Below, one piece after another: positions 17,134-23,254 of a DNA stretch of 23,254 bases. The DNA lies in contig CABQHF010000006.1 in assembly GCA_902463905.1 (NCBI GenBank), positions 1-23,254 of the forward strand, read 5' to 3'. Numbering within the stretch: position 1 is the first letter of the stretch; every line of letters begins with the position of its first letter. Below the pieces are notes generated by a model. The model saw nothing but the letters and a program-made list of their open reading frames with translations, ran no database searches and was not told where the DNA came from. The DNA is from an uncultured Faecalibacterium sp. (GTDB lineage: Bacteria > Bacillota > Clostridia > Oscillospirales > Ruminococcaceae). The translations under genes and the position numbers were made by a program.

Positions 17134-18006
17134 TTACCCTCTGGGGTGGCCGGTGTAGACCAGAGCCACGGTGTCGGGGCCGGTGTTGGCAGAGACCACG
17201 CCGCCCAGCTCAAAGACGGACAGCGGAGCCTTGCCAAAGGCCTTGCGGCAGGCCTTTTCCAGATCCTCGGCCTGGCGGATGTTGGTGTGGCCGATCATAT
17301 AGTCGAAGTTCTCCACGCCCTCGGTGCGCTTCTTGCACAGCTCGATCATGGCGGGCACCACCTTGTCATCGCCGCGCACCTTGCTCTCCACCTTGGTCTT
17401 GCCGTCGATCAGGGTAATGATGGGGCGCACGCCCATCAGCTCGCCCATGACGGCAGCCGCAGCGGAGATGCGGCCGCTCTTTTTCATCTGCTTCAGGCTG
17501 TAGGGTCCCAGGATGATCTCCATGCAGTTCATCTGCTTTTCAAACTCCTGGATCACATGGCTGATCTCGGCACCGTTCTTCAGCTTGCGGGCCATCTCGC
17601 ACAGATACCAGCCGAACACCATAGAATAGGTGTGAGGATCCAGCAGGTGGATCTTCATATGGTGCTCCGGGCGCTCTTCCCGCAGCATGCCCTGTGCCAT
17701 CAGGGCGTTGTTGTAGGTGGAACTGCCGGACTTGTTGATGGGCACATGGATCACATCGGTATAGCCCTCGTCCACATACTGGCAGTATTTTTCACAGAAC
17801 TGGATGGGCGTGATGGCGGCGGTGGAGGGCACCCCCTTGGCCAGACGCATCTTGTCGTAGAACTCGGTGTTGGTGCAGCTCTCCCGCTCCACATAATCCA
17901 CATCGTCCAGCAGGATGTGGAAACTCATGATGTCGATGCCGTATTTCTCGGCCATCTCCTGCGGGATGTCGCAGGAGGAATCGGTCAGGATCGCGATCTT
18001 GCTCAT
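17134..18006 (-). CDS. DegV family fatty-acid-binding protein
   Basis: A 290-residue DegV protein. It opens MSKIAILTDSSCDIP, the first family motif, and has STAAITP (61-67) and SGSSTYNNA (93-101), which in characterised relatives hold the carboxylate of a bound fatty acid. Members of this family present fatty acids to FakA kinase or act as lipid carriers. No fakA-like gene is in the window. Its ATG lies 8 nt after the trmL stop, and its GAGG SD (complement of 18012-18015) overlaps that stop, so it is translationally linked to trmL as the last gene of the operon. Confidence 0.93.
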   Translation of the reverse strand: MSKIAILTDSSCDIPQEMAEKYGIDIMSFHILLDDVDYVERESCTNTEFYDKMRLAKGVPSTAAITPIQFCEKYCQYVDEGYTDVIHVPINKSGSSTYNNALMAQGMLREERPEHHMKIHLLDPHTYSMVFGWYLCEMARKLKNGAEISHVIQEFEKQMNCMEIILGPYSLKQMKKSGRISAAAAVMGELMGVRPIITLIDGKTKVESKVRGDDKVVPAMIELCKKRTEGVENFDYMIGHTNIRQAEDLEKACRKAFGKAPLSVFELGGVVSANTGPDTVALVYTGHPRG

Positions 18007-18013
18007 AGTAACC

Positions 18014-18520
18014 TCATTTCCATTCGTAGTCTCGTAAATGTCCGTGGTCCAGAAGCTCCGGGAAATCCCACTGGCGCAGCACCTCGTACACGCCCACGGC
18101 CACGCTGTTGGACAGGTTCAGGCTGCGGCAGGTGTCCCGCATGGGCATGCGGATGCAGTGTTCCTGATTGGCGGCCAGCAGGGCTTCCGGCAGGCCGGCG
18201 TCCTCCCGCCCGAACACGAGGTAAGCCCCGTCCGGGTAGGCCACATCGGTGTAGCGCTGGGGTGCCTTGGTGGTGAAGTAGTAGTACGGGCCGCTGTTCT
18301 TTGCAAAGAAGTCATCCAGCCCGTCATAGTAGCTGATGTCCAGATAATGCCAGTAGTCCAGCCCGGCGTGCTTGAGTTTTTTGTCGTCGATGGCAAAGCC
18401 CATGGGCCCCACCAGATGGAGCCGGCAGGCGGTGCAGGCGCAGGTACGGGCCACGTTGCCGGTGTTCTGGGGGATGCGCGGCTCCACCAGAACGATGTTC
18501 AAAGTTGGTTTTTCACTCAT
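18014..18520 (-). CDS. trmL: tRNA (cytidine(34)-2'-O)-methyltransferase TrmL
   Basis: A 168-residue SPOUT methyltransferase, the size of TrmL/YibK/CspR. It puts a 2'-O-methyl group on the wobble base of tRNA-Leu isoacceptors using SAM. The trefoil-knot motifs are present: LVEPRIPQNTGNVAR (11-25), LVFGREDAGLP (101-111) and RSLNLSNSVAVGVYE (132-146). ATG 18520 is chosen since GGAGG (complement of 18528-18532) lies 7 nt before it; the frame continues upstream into the kinase gene but has no SD. The SD touches the kinase stop codon, showing tight coupling. Confidence 0.94.
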   Translation of the reverse strand: MSEKPTLNIVLVEPRIPQNTGNVARTCACTACRLHLVGPMGFAIDDKKLKHAGLDYWHYLDISYYDGLDDFFAKNSGPYYYFTTKAPQRYTDVAYPDGAYLVFGREDAGLPEALLAANQEHCIRMPMRDTCRSLNLSNSVAVGVYEVLRQWDFPELLDHGHLRDYEWK

Positions 18521-18533
18521 CTGCGGTCCTCCG

Positions 18534-19367
18534 TTAAAAGTCCCGGGGCGGGCACAGGCGGGGCAGCAGCGGCTCGAACCAGACGCCGAAGCGGGTGTCC
18601 TGCCCGGCGGGGGTGTTCTGGATGGCCAGCGACACGAACTCGGCGGCGTTGTCGGCGGCAGCACTCAGGGCGTTGCCCTGGATCAGGGAGCCGATGAGCA
18701 CCGCACCGTACAGGTCGCCCGTGCCGGGGAAGCTGCGGTCGATGTGCAGCTTCTTGACCACAAAGCGGTCGGAGCCGCTGCCGGCGCAGCCGATGTACTT
18801 GCCCAGCGGCAGGCCGGTGACCACGGCACTGGGGGCCAGAGCCGTCAGCTCGTCGGCCAGTGCCTGGGCGGCTGCGTCATCCAGCGGATCATCCACGGGA
18901 GTACGCTGCAGCAAAAGCTGCGCCTCGGTGTAGTTGGGCAGGATCAGGTTGGCCGACCGGCACAACTGCCGGATGCGGCTGATGAGTTCCGGGGTCACGG
19001 TGGCATAGGCCTTACCGTTGTCGCCCATCACGGGGTCCACCACCTTGTGGGCCGACGGCCACAGAGCAAAGGCTTTTTCGGCCAGTGCCACCTGCGCTTC
19101 GCCGCCCAGGTAACCGGTATAAATGCAGTCAAAATCCAGGCCCAGTGCATGATAATGCTCCAGAGCGGCCTCGCCGTAGGCACAGCCGTCCAGACGGGCC
19201 GGGGCGCCCAGCCCGCCGGTATGGGTGGAAAGCACCACCGTGGGCAGAGCCACAGGCTGCAGCCCCATGACCGACAGCACCGGCAGGATCACCGCCAGAC
19301 TGCAGCGGCCCACGCCGGACAGATCATGGATGCAGAGGATCTTTTTGGGTTCAACAGGTTTTATCAA
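18534..19367 (-). CDS. Pyridoxamine/pyridoxal kinase (PdxK/PdxY type)
   Basis: A 277-residue ribokinase-fold enzyme that phosphorylates the 5'-hydroxyl of pyridoxal-type vitamers for PLP salvage. It opens ILCIHDLSGVGRCSL, characteristic of this kinase group, and contains VLSTHTGG (45-52), VVDPVMGDNGK (109-119), NYTEA (145-149) and the catalytic GTGD (215-218). The start codon is TTG at 19367; GGAGG (complement of 19376-19380) is 8 nt upstream and no ATG lies nearby. It heads an operon with trmL and degV. A thiamin-type HMP kinase is the nearest alternative, but the length and N-terminal motif favour pyridoxamine kinase. Confidence 0.9.
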   Translation of the reverse strand: MIKPVEPKKILCIHDLSGVGRCSLAVILPVLSVMGLQPVALPTVVLSTHTGGLGAPARLDGCAYGEAALEHYHALGLDFDCIYTGYLGGEAQVALAEKAFALWPSAHKVVDPVMGDNGKAYATVTPELISRIRQLCRSANLILPNYTEAQLLLQRTPVDDPLDDAAAQALADELTALAPSAVVTGLPLGKYIGCAGSGSDRFVVKKLHIDRSFPGTGDLYGAVLIGSLIQGNALSAAADNAAEFVSLAIQNTPAGQDTRFGVWFEPLLPRLCPPRDF

Positions 19368-19375
19368 ATAAGGAA

Positions 19376-19380
19376 CCTCC
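19376..19380 (-). promoter_or_regulatory. SD sequence supporting the TTG start of the kinase
   Basis: Minus-strand GGAGG is placed 8 nt before TTG 19367. No ATG or GTG in this frame lies between the SD and the conserved N-terminus. Confidence 0.7.
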
Positions 19381-19449
19381 TTACTTTGTACGGGTCCAAT
19401 GCAGGCAGAATGCCGCCAAAAGGCAGAACTGCCTAAAACACCATGCTAC

Positions 19450-19458
19450 AGTATACCA
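19450..19458 (-). promoter_or_regulatory. Extended -10 promoter of the kinase-trmL-degV operon
   Basis: Minus-strand TGGTATACT gives an extended -10 (complement of 19450-19455 plus TGG). A T-run stands where the -35 would be, without a clear TTGACA. The leader would be about 75 nt. Confidence 0.5.
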
Positions 19459-19552
19459 CAACTTTCTGCACAAAAAAAGCGTATAGTGGATTCTTTACAG
19501 GAAATACTACCGCCAAGGGCCCGCACAGCGGGCAGGGAAAGGAGTGTTTGCA

Positions 19553-19762
19553 ATGAAACAGCAGGCAAATCAGGGAGCGTCCGGTATGCTGCTGGGCATG
19601 GCGGCCGGGGCGGCACTGGGGGCCGTGGGCGTAATGGCGGCCACCCAGAACCAGCGGCAGCTGCGCCGTACCACCCGCAAGGTGATGAAGGGCGCAGAGA
19701 ACGCTGTGCTGCAGCTGGACCGCATGGTCGGCGACTTTGTGGAAAAGCACATGGACAGCTGA
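19553..19762 (+). CDS. Small single-pass membrane protein (YtxH-like)
   Basis: A 69-residue protein. Residues 11-30 (GMLLGMAAGAALGAVGVMAA) form a Gly/Ala-rich membrane helix with a GxxxG-like pattern suited to helix packing, followed by a basic, helical tail (RQLRRTTRKVMKGAENAVLQ). The layout resembles YtxH-type stress or spore-associated small proteins, but I cannot assign a family. The ATG follows AAAGGAG (19538-19544) at 8 nt. It is transcribed alone, divergently from the pyridoxamine kinase. A TATAGT at 19482-19487 could be its -10, with only a poor -35. Confidence 0.75.
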   Translation: MKQQANQGASGMLLGMAAGAALGAVGVMAATQNQRQLRRTTRKVMKGAENAVLQLDRMVGDFVEKHMDS

Positions 19763-19764
19763 AC

Positions 19765-19802
19765 CAAAAACAACGCCGTTCCCACTGCGGGAACGGCGTT
19801 GT
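19765..19802. terminator. Terminator between the small membrane protein and the NEAT-like gene
   Basis: A perfect 14-bp stem (19770-19783 with 19789-19802, ACTGC loop). The T-run lies on the minus strand (complement of 19766-19770), so it clearly ends the NEAT-like gene; on the plus strand it lacks a T-tract. Confidence 0.8.
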
Positions 19803-19819
19803 GCATATGCGGGGAAGCC

Positions 19820-20293
19820 TTACTTATTCCAGATGCACATCCGGGCGGAAGTGTTGATCTCGCCCAGCAGGCTCAGGTCCATCTGGATGTTGCAGGTCAC
19901 GGTGAGGGCCTTGTTCACATCGCTGCCGGTCAGCACCGAGGCGGGCAGGTTCTTGATGGTGAGCACACCGGTGTCCTTGGTCACATCGCCGGTCACGGTG
20001 CCGTTGTAGGTCACATCGCCGATGGTCAGGCCGGTCAGGTAGCCGGTGACGCCCATCTTGGACACCTGCTGGATGGGCAGGGTCAGGGTGTAGGTGCCGT
20101 TGGACTGGCGGGTGAGGGAAGCCTCCCGGCTGGTGTCGATGCCGGAATTGGCCATGGACTCCTTGTCGGAGCCGGTTTTCCAGAACTTGACGCCCACCCG
20201 GAGCTTGGAGGCGGCCCCGGCGCTCAGCGCCAGAGTGCACAGCAGCAGCACCGAGAGCAGGGCCGTACCGGCACGCTTGAGAGAAGTTGTCAT
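19820..20293 (-). CDS. Secreted protein resembling a single NEAT domain
   Basis: A 157-residue exported protein. The signal peptide spans about 1-27 (basic MTTSLKRAG, hydrophobic core, AGA cleavage site). The mature part of about 130 residues resembles a NEAT domain: SDKESMANSGI (42-52) corresponds to the lip helix SMAN.. segment, then NGTYTLTLPIQ (65-75) and MGVTGYLTGLTIG (80-92) match the next strands of haem-binding NEAT domains. The haem-ligating YxxxY of strand 8 is not evident near 131-156. There is no LPXTG, membrane anchor or lipobox, so it would be released or held by other contacts. C134 and C153 could form a disulfide. Binding of haem or another planar molecule is inference. It has its own strong promoter and terminator. 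Confidence 0.7.
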   Translation of the reverse strand: MTTSLKRAGTALLSVLLLCTLALSAGAASKLRVGVKFWKTGSDKESMANSGIDTSREASLTRQSNGTYTLTLPIQQVSKMGVTGYLTGLTIGDVTYNGTVTGDVTKDTGVLTIKNLPASVLTGSDVNKALTVTCNIQMDLSLLGEINTSARMCIWNK

Positions 20294-20356
20294 AAAATAT
20301 CAGCCTTTCCTGCCGCAGGAAGCGGCAATGACAGAATCACATAGTTTGTCACCGCA

Positions 20357-20385
20357 AATATAGCAGACTCCGACAGAATTGTCAA
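20357..20385 (-). promoter_or_regulatory. Promoter of the NEAT-like gene
   Basis: Minus-strand TTGACA (complement of 20380-20385) and TATATT (complement of 20357-20362) are 17 bp apart, with an extended -10 TGC. A small palindrome (TGCCGC/GCGGCA, 20311-20327) sits in the leader just before the SD. Confidence 0.8.
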
Positions 20386-20445
20386 TGCAGGCTGTGAATG
20401 CTTCACAAAAATATTGCACATTCACGAAGAAGCGGAGCGCATCCC

Positions 20446-20480
20446 ACAAAAAAGCCGCCTCCCGGAAACGGGAGACGGCA
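20446..20480 (-). terminator. Terminator after the [FeFe] hydrogenase gene
   Basis: An 11-bp stem (20469-20479 with 20454-20464, one wobble, 4-nt loop) followed on the minus strand by TTTTTTG. It is 24 bases past the hydrogenase stop. Confidence 0.88.
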
Positions 20481-20503
20481 GAAATGCTCAGACGAGAAGC
20501 AGC

Positions 20504-22057
20504 TTACAGCTCAAAGTCGGGGTCGTCCTTCAGCACATGGATGTTGCTCATGAAGGCGCTCTGCTCGGGGTCGGTGAAGGGAGCTTCCTTGACGTACTTG
20601 TTCAGCTGGACGGCGGTACGGGCCGGGTCGGCAATGGTGCCGGCACCGCCGATGCAGCCGCCGGGACAGCCCATGCCCTCCAGCAGATAGCCGTTGTACT
20701 TGCCGGCCTTGGCCAGCATCAGCAGCTTCTTGCACTCGGCCAGACCCTGTGCGGATGCGATCTTCACATCCATGTCGGGGTGCCACTCCTTGATCTTGTC
20801 GGCAACGGCCTTGGCCACGCCGCCGGACTGGGCAAAGCCGCGGCCTGCAGCGGAAGCATGGATCAGATCCTGCTCGTTGGGATCCACTTCCAGAGAATCC
20901 AGATCCAGGTCCTTGGCCTCGATGATACCGGCCAGCTCCTCAAAGGTCAGCACGAAGTCCACGTCGGAACGCACAGTGCGGCGGGAGGCCTCCAGCTTCT
21001 TGGCGGCGCAGGGTCCGATGAAACACATACGGGCTTCGGGGTCGGCCTGCTTCATCATGCGGGCGGTGAACACCATGGGGGTCATGGTCATGGAGATGTT
21101 CTTGGCAAGGCCGGGGAAGGCGGTCTTTGCCATCATGCTCCATGCCGGGCAGCAGGAGGTAGCCATGAAGTCCAGCTTCTCGGGCACTTCCTCAAGGAAG
21201 TCGTGAGCCTCGTCCACGGTGCACAGGTCGGCACCGATAGCAACCTCCACCACATCGCAGAAGCCGACAGCCTTCAGGGCAGCCTTCAGCTTGCCGGTGG
21301 AAGCCAGAGCGGGGAACTGGTTGATGAAGGCGGGAGCGACCAGTGCATAGATGCGGTCGCCGCGGTTGAAGCCCTGAATGAGCTGATAGATCTGGCCCTT
21401 GTCGGCGATGGCGCCGAAGGGGCAGTTCACCAGACACTGACCGCAGGACACGCACTTGCTGTAATCGATCTCGGCACGGCCCAGCTCGTCGGAGTGGATA
21501 GCACCCATACCGCAGGCTGCGGCGCAGGGACGCTCGGTCTTGACGATGGCGTTGTAGGGGCACACGGTGGCACAGCGGCCGCACTTGATGCACTTTTCCT
21601 GATCGATGGTGGAACGGCCGCTCTCCCAGATGATCGCCTTCTTGGGGCACACTTCCATACAGGGGTGTGCAAGGCAGCCCTGGCACAGGTCGGAGACCTT
21701 GACCAGTTTTTCCGGGCAGCGGTTGCAGGCGAACTTGATCACGTTCACCAGCGGGGGATCGTAGTACTTATCGGCAATGGAAGCGTCCTCCAGGCCGGAG
21801 ACGACACTGTTGTGCTCGTCCATGCGGCGGGTGGGCAGGCCCATGGCCAGACGCACGCGCTCCTCGACGATGGCACGCTCCAAGAAGATGTCCTTGCGCA
21901 GCTTGCCTTCCTCACCGGGGATGATGGTGTAAGGGATCTTGCGCATCAGGTGGTTGGCTTTTTCGCCCTTGACGTTTGCATATGCCATCCGCGCCACTTC
22001 GGTGAACACCTGGCGACGGATCTGGATGACCGTGGTATTGATTCCTCGAAAACTCAT
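20504..22057 (-). CDS. Monomeric [FeFe] hydrogenase, group B
   Basis: A 517-residue [FeFe] hydrogenase. H-cluster motifs: TSCCPAW (300-306; C302 proton relay, C303 ligand), FIGPCAAKK (346-354; C350) and GMGCPGGC (461-468; C464, C468). The Ala in motif 1 and GPCAAKK in motif 2 mark group B (B1/B3) rather than the classic group A. The N-terminal part holds Cys-rich ferredoxin modules: CNRC...CQGCLAHPCMEVCP (111-137), CIKCGRCATVCP (156-167), an extra CAAAC (178-182) and CVSCGQCLVNCP (202-213). It should exchange electrons between ferredoxin and protons in the cytoplasm; sensory or physiological roles of group B are not settled. The ATG follows an AGGAGAG SD; an in-frame extension to 22171 has no SD and lies in the leader. 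Maturases HydEFG are not in the window. Confidence 0.95.
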   Translation of the reverse strand: MSFRGINTTVIQIRRQVFTEVARMAYANVKGEKANHLMRKIPYTIIPGEEGKLRKDIFLERAIVEERVRLAMGLPTRRMDEHNSVVSGLEDASIADKYYDPPLVNVIKFACNRCPEKLVKVSDLCQGCLAHPCMEVCPKKAIIWESGRSTIDQEKCIKCGRCATVCPYNAIVKTERPCAAACGMGAIHSDELGRAEIDYSKCVSCGQCLVNCPFGAIADKGQIYQLIQGFNRGDRIYALVAPAFINQFPALASTGKLKAALKAVGFCDVVEVAIGADLCTVDEAHDFLEEVPEKLDFMATSCCPAWSMMAKTAFPGLAKNISMTMTPMVFTARMMKQADPEARMCFIGPCAAKKLEASRRTVRSDVDFVLTFEELAGIIEAKDLDLDSLEVDPNEQDLIHASAAGRGFAQSGGVAKAVADKIKEWHPDMDVKIASAQGLAECKKLLMLAKAGKYNGYLLEGMGCPGGCIGGAGTIADPARTAVQLNKYVKEAPFTDPEQSAFMSNIHVLKDDPDFEL

Positions 22058-22195
22058 TCCAATCTCTCCTTGCTTTGCATGAACAACAATAATACATATC
22101 CAGCTGCCGGCACCGGACAGCCCGGAGCCCGGCGGCATCCCACGGGAGCGTTTGGTACAACACCGCTGCAAACGGTGCCACGCCCCGGATATTCC
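22058..22195 (-). promoter_or_regulatory. Long structured leader of the hydrogenase transcript
   Basis: About 138 nt separate the predicted start of transcription from the ATG. Two hairpins compete: 22161-22165 with 22173-22177, and 22149-22154 with 22169-22174. A third pairing joins 22105-22109 and 22133-22137 in a GC-rich part. No T-run follows them. I do not recognise a known riboswitch. Confidence 0.4.
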
Positions 22196-22201
22196 ATCTT
22201 C

Positions 22202-22230
22202 ATTTTAGCATAAAGGCAGGCTTATGAAAA
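22202..22230 (-). promoter_or_regulatory. Promoter of the hydrogenase gene
   Basis: Minus-strand TTTTCA (complement of 22225-22230) and TAAAAT (complement of 22202-22207) are 17 bp apart, with an extended -10 TGC that offsets the weak -35. Confidence 0.6.
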
Positions 22231-22244
22231 GAGAAAACTGCAAA

Positions 22245-22289
22245 ATTTGTTAAACAAATCGCAAATGGATAAAAGTGAACAAATTTCAC
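22245..22289. promoter_or_regulatory. Two AT-rich palindromes upstream of the hydrogenase promoter
   Basis: ATTTGTT-A-AACAAAT (22245-22259) and GTGAA-CAAAT-TTCAC (22275-22289) have centres 30 bp apart, about three helical turns. AACAAAT recurs in both. They resemble Rex or Crp/Fnr half-sites (TTGTTAA, GTGAA..TTCAC), though the centre spacing is one base off the Rex form. Alternatively, read from mtaB, each palindrome is followed by TTTT and may be a weak terminator. Confidence 0.4.
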
Positions 22290-22298
22290 GATAAAAAT

Positions 22299-23254
22299 TC
22301 AGCAAAGTGCCGCACGCACGCGCTCGCCGTCGTACTGGCCCAGCTTCACATGGACGATTTCGCCGCTCTTGCAGCCGGGGGCGGACACTACCACCGGGAT
22401 GTATAGCCGGGTGTAGCCGGTGAACAGGGTACCGGACAGCGGCGTTTCCAGCAGCACGTCATCCTCGGTGCCCTCGTAGGCGGCCAGGACCTCGCAGCGC
22501 ACCTGCTCGGCGATGGCGTTCATTTCACGGCTGCGCGCCTGCTTTTCCCGCTCGTGCACCTGCTCCGGGAAGTCGTAGGCCGGGGTGCCGCTGCGGCGGG
22601 AGTAGGGGAACACATGCACTTTCAGGAAACCGATCTTTTTCAAGAAGTCGCAGCTCTCGGCAAAATCCTCCGGCGTCTCACCGGGGAAACCACAGATGCA
22701 GTCGGTGGTAAAACTCACCGGGCGGCTGCCGTAGGCCGCGCGGATCTGGTCCACCACCTGTGCATACTGTTCGGCAGTATAAACGCGACGCATCCGGCGC
22801 AAAGTGGCGGTGCAGCCGCTCTGCAGGCTCAGGTGGAACTGGGGGCACAGCTTGTCCACAGCGGCCAGCCGGGTGATGAATTCCGGGGTGAGCATATCCG
22901 GATCCAGACTGCCCAGACGGATGCGTTCAATGCCCTCCACCTGAGCACATTTTTCCACAAGTTCCACCAGGTTGGTGCCGGTGTCCAGCCCGTAGCTGGG
23001 CAGGGAAATGGCACTGAGCACCACTTCCCGGTAACCGGCGGCGGCCAGCTGGCGCAGCTCGGCCAGAATGCTGCTTTCGGCGCGGCTGCGCACCGGGCCG
23101 CGGGCGCGGGGGATGACGCAGTAGGCGCACTGGCGGTTGCAGCCGTCCTCTACCTTAATAAACGCGCGGGTGTGGGTCTCGAACCGCTCCACCGGCAGCT
23201 CCTCGAACTGCTCGCCGCGCTGGTGCGGAGTGATGGCCACGATGCGCTCATGGC
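22299..23254 (-). CDS. mtaB: tRNA t6A37 methylthiotransferase MtaB, partial (N-terminus outside the window)
   Basis: The last 318 or so codons of a radical-SAM methylthiotransferase; the frame is open to the window edge, so the N-terminal UPF0004 domain is missing only because of the cut. It adds a methylthio group to t6A37 of ANN-decoding tRNAs. RAFIKVEDGCNRQCAYCVIPRARG contains the CxxxCxxC for the SAM-binding 4Fe-4S cluster and the FIKVEDGCN context that separates MtaB from MiaB and RimO. The radical-SAM barrel continues through LGSLDPDM, HLSLQSGC and TDCICGFPGET. A C-terminal TRAM domain (about the last 65 residues) binds tRNA. The stop is at 22299-22301. Confidence 0.92.
   Translation of the reverse strand, partial: HERIVAITPHQRGEQFEELPVERFETHTRAFIKVEDGCNRQCAYCVIPRARGPVRSRAESSILAELRQLAAAGYREVVLSAISLPSYGLDTGTNLVELVEKCAQVEGIERIRLGSLDPDMLTPEFITRLAAVDKLCPQFHLSLQSGCTATLRRMRRVYTAEQYAQVVDQIRAAYGSRPVSFTTDCICGFPGETPEDFAESCDFLKKIGFLKVHVFPYSRRSGTPAYDFPEQVHEREKQARSREMNAIAEQVRCEVLAAYEGTEDDVLLETPLSGTLFTGYTRLYIPVVVSAPGCKSGEIVHVKLGQYDGERVRAALC

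Noticed and set aside
22058..22171. In-frame N-terminal extension of the hydrogenase
   Set aside because: It lacks an SD, contains an unrelated Cys/Gly-rich sequence and overlaps the structured leader; the ATG at 22057 has a good SD.

Overview
The window looks like chromosome of a GC-rich Clostridia member of the Oscillospiraceae/Ruminococcaceae, most likely Faecalibacterium or a close relative. The basis is Gram-positive gene content with strong Shine-Dalgarno sites, high-GC coding, sigma-A-type promoters and Rho-independent terminators, a preQ1-III riboswitch before queT (a class known mainly from Faecalibacterium), a ZTP (pfl) riboswitch before fhs, and a group-B [FeFe] hydrogenase typical of gut anaerobes. 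No tRNA, rRNA, CRISPR array, transposase or phage gene is visible.

Left part (1-4613): the end of rpsU; a yqeG phosphatase overlapping an endonuclease IV-like TIM-barrel gene; efp with its own promoter and terminator; an acidic two-zinc-ribbon protein; then, divergently, a 94-residue orphan gene (minus) and a membrane-anchored SGNH hydrolase (plus). Their divergent promoters flank three consecutive inverted repeats.

Middle (4614-12645): fhs (minus) is preceded by a ZTP riboswitch whose last helix overlaps a terminator. The fhs-to-desulfurase gap of about 370 bp holds that riboswitch, both promoters and a run of four short hairpins. A plus-strand operon follows: cysteine desulfurase, thiI (4-thiouridine in tRNA), cinA, and a gene I read as a catalytically dead, membrane-anchored relative of the second half of CinA. 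An M20 amidohydrolase (minus) converges on it.

Right part (12646-23254), mostly minus strand: secA with its own promoter; queT and a HAD hydrolase behind a preQ1-III riboswitch; a pyridoxamine kinase-trmL-degV operon; a small plus-strand membrane protein; a small secreted protein resembling a single NEAT (haem-binding) domain; a group-B [FeFe] hydrogenase with a long structured leader and two upstream palindromes; and, cut by the window edge, an MtaB-type tRNA methylthiotransferase.

The common theme is housekeeping: translation and tRNA modification (rpsU, efp, thiI, trmL, mtaB, queT), one-carbon metabolism (fhs), secretion (secA) and anaerobic redox (hydrogenase). No multi-gene defence or mobile system is evident. 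The most novel items are the CinA-like pseudoenzyme and the minimal NEAT-like secreted protein.
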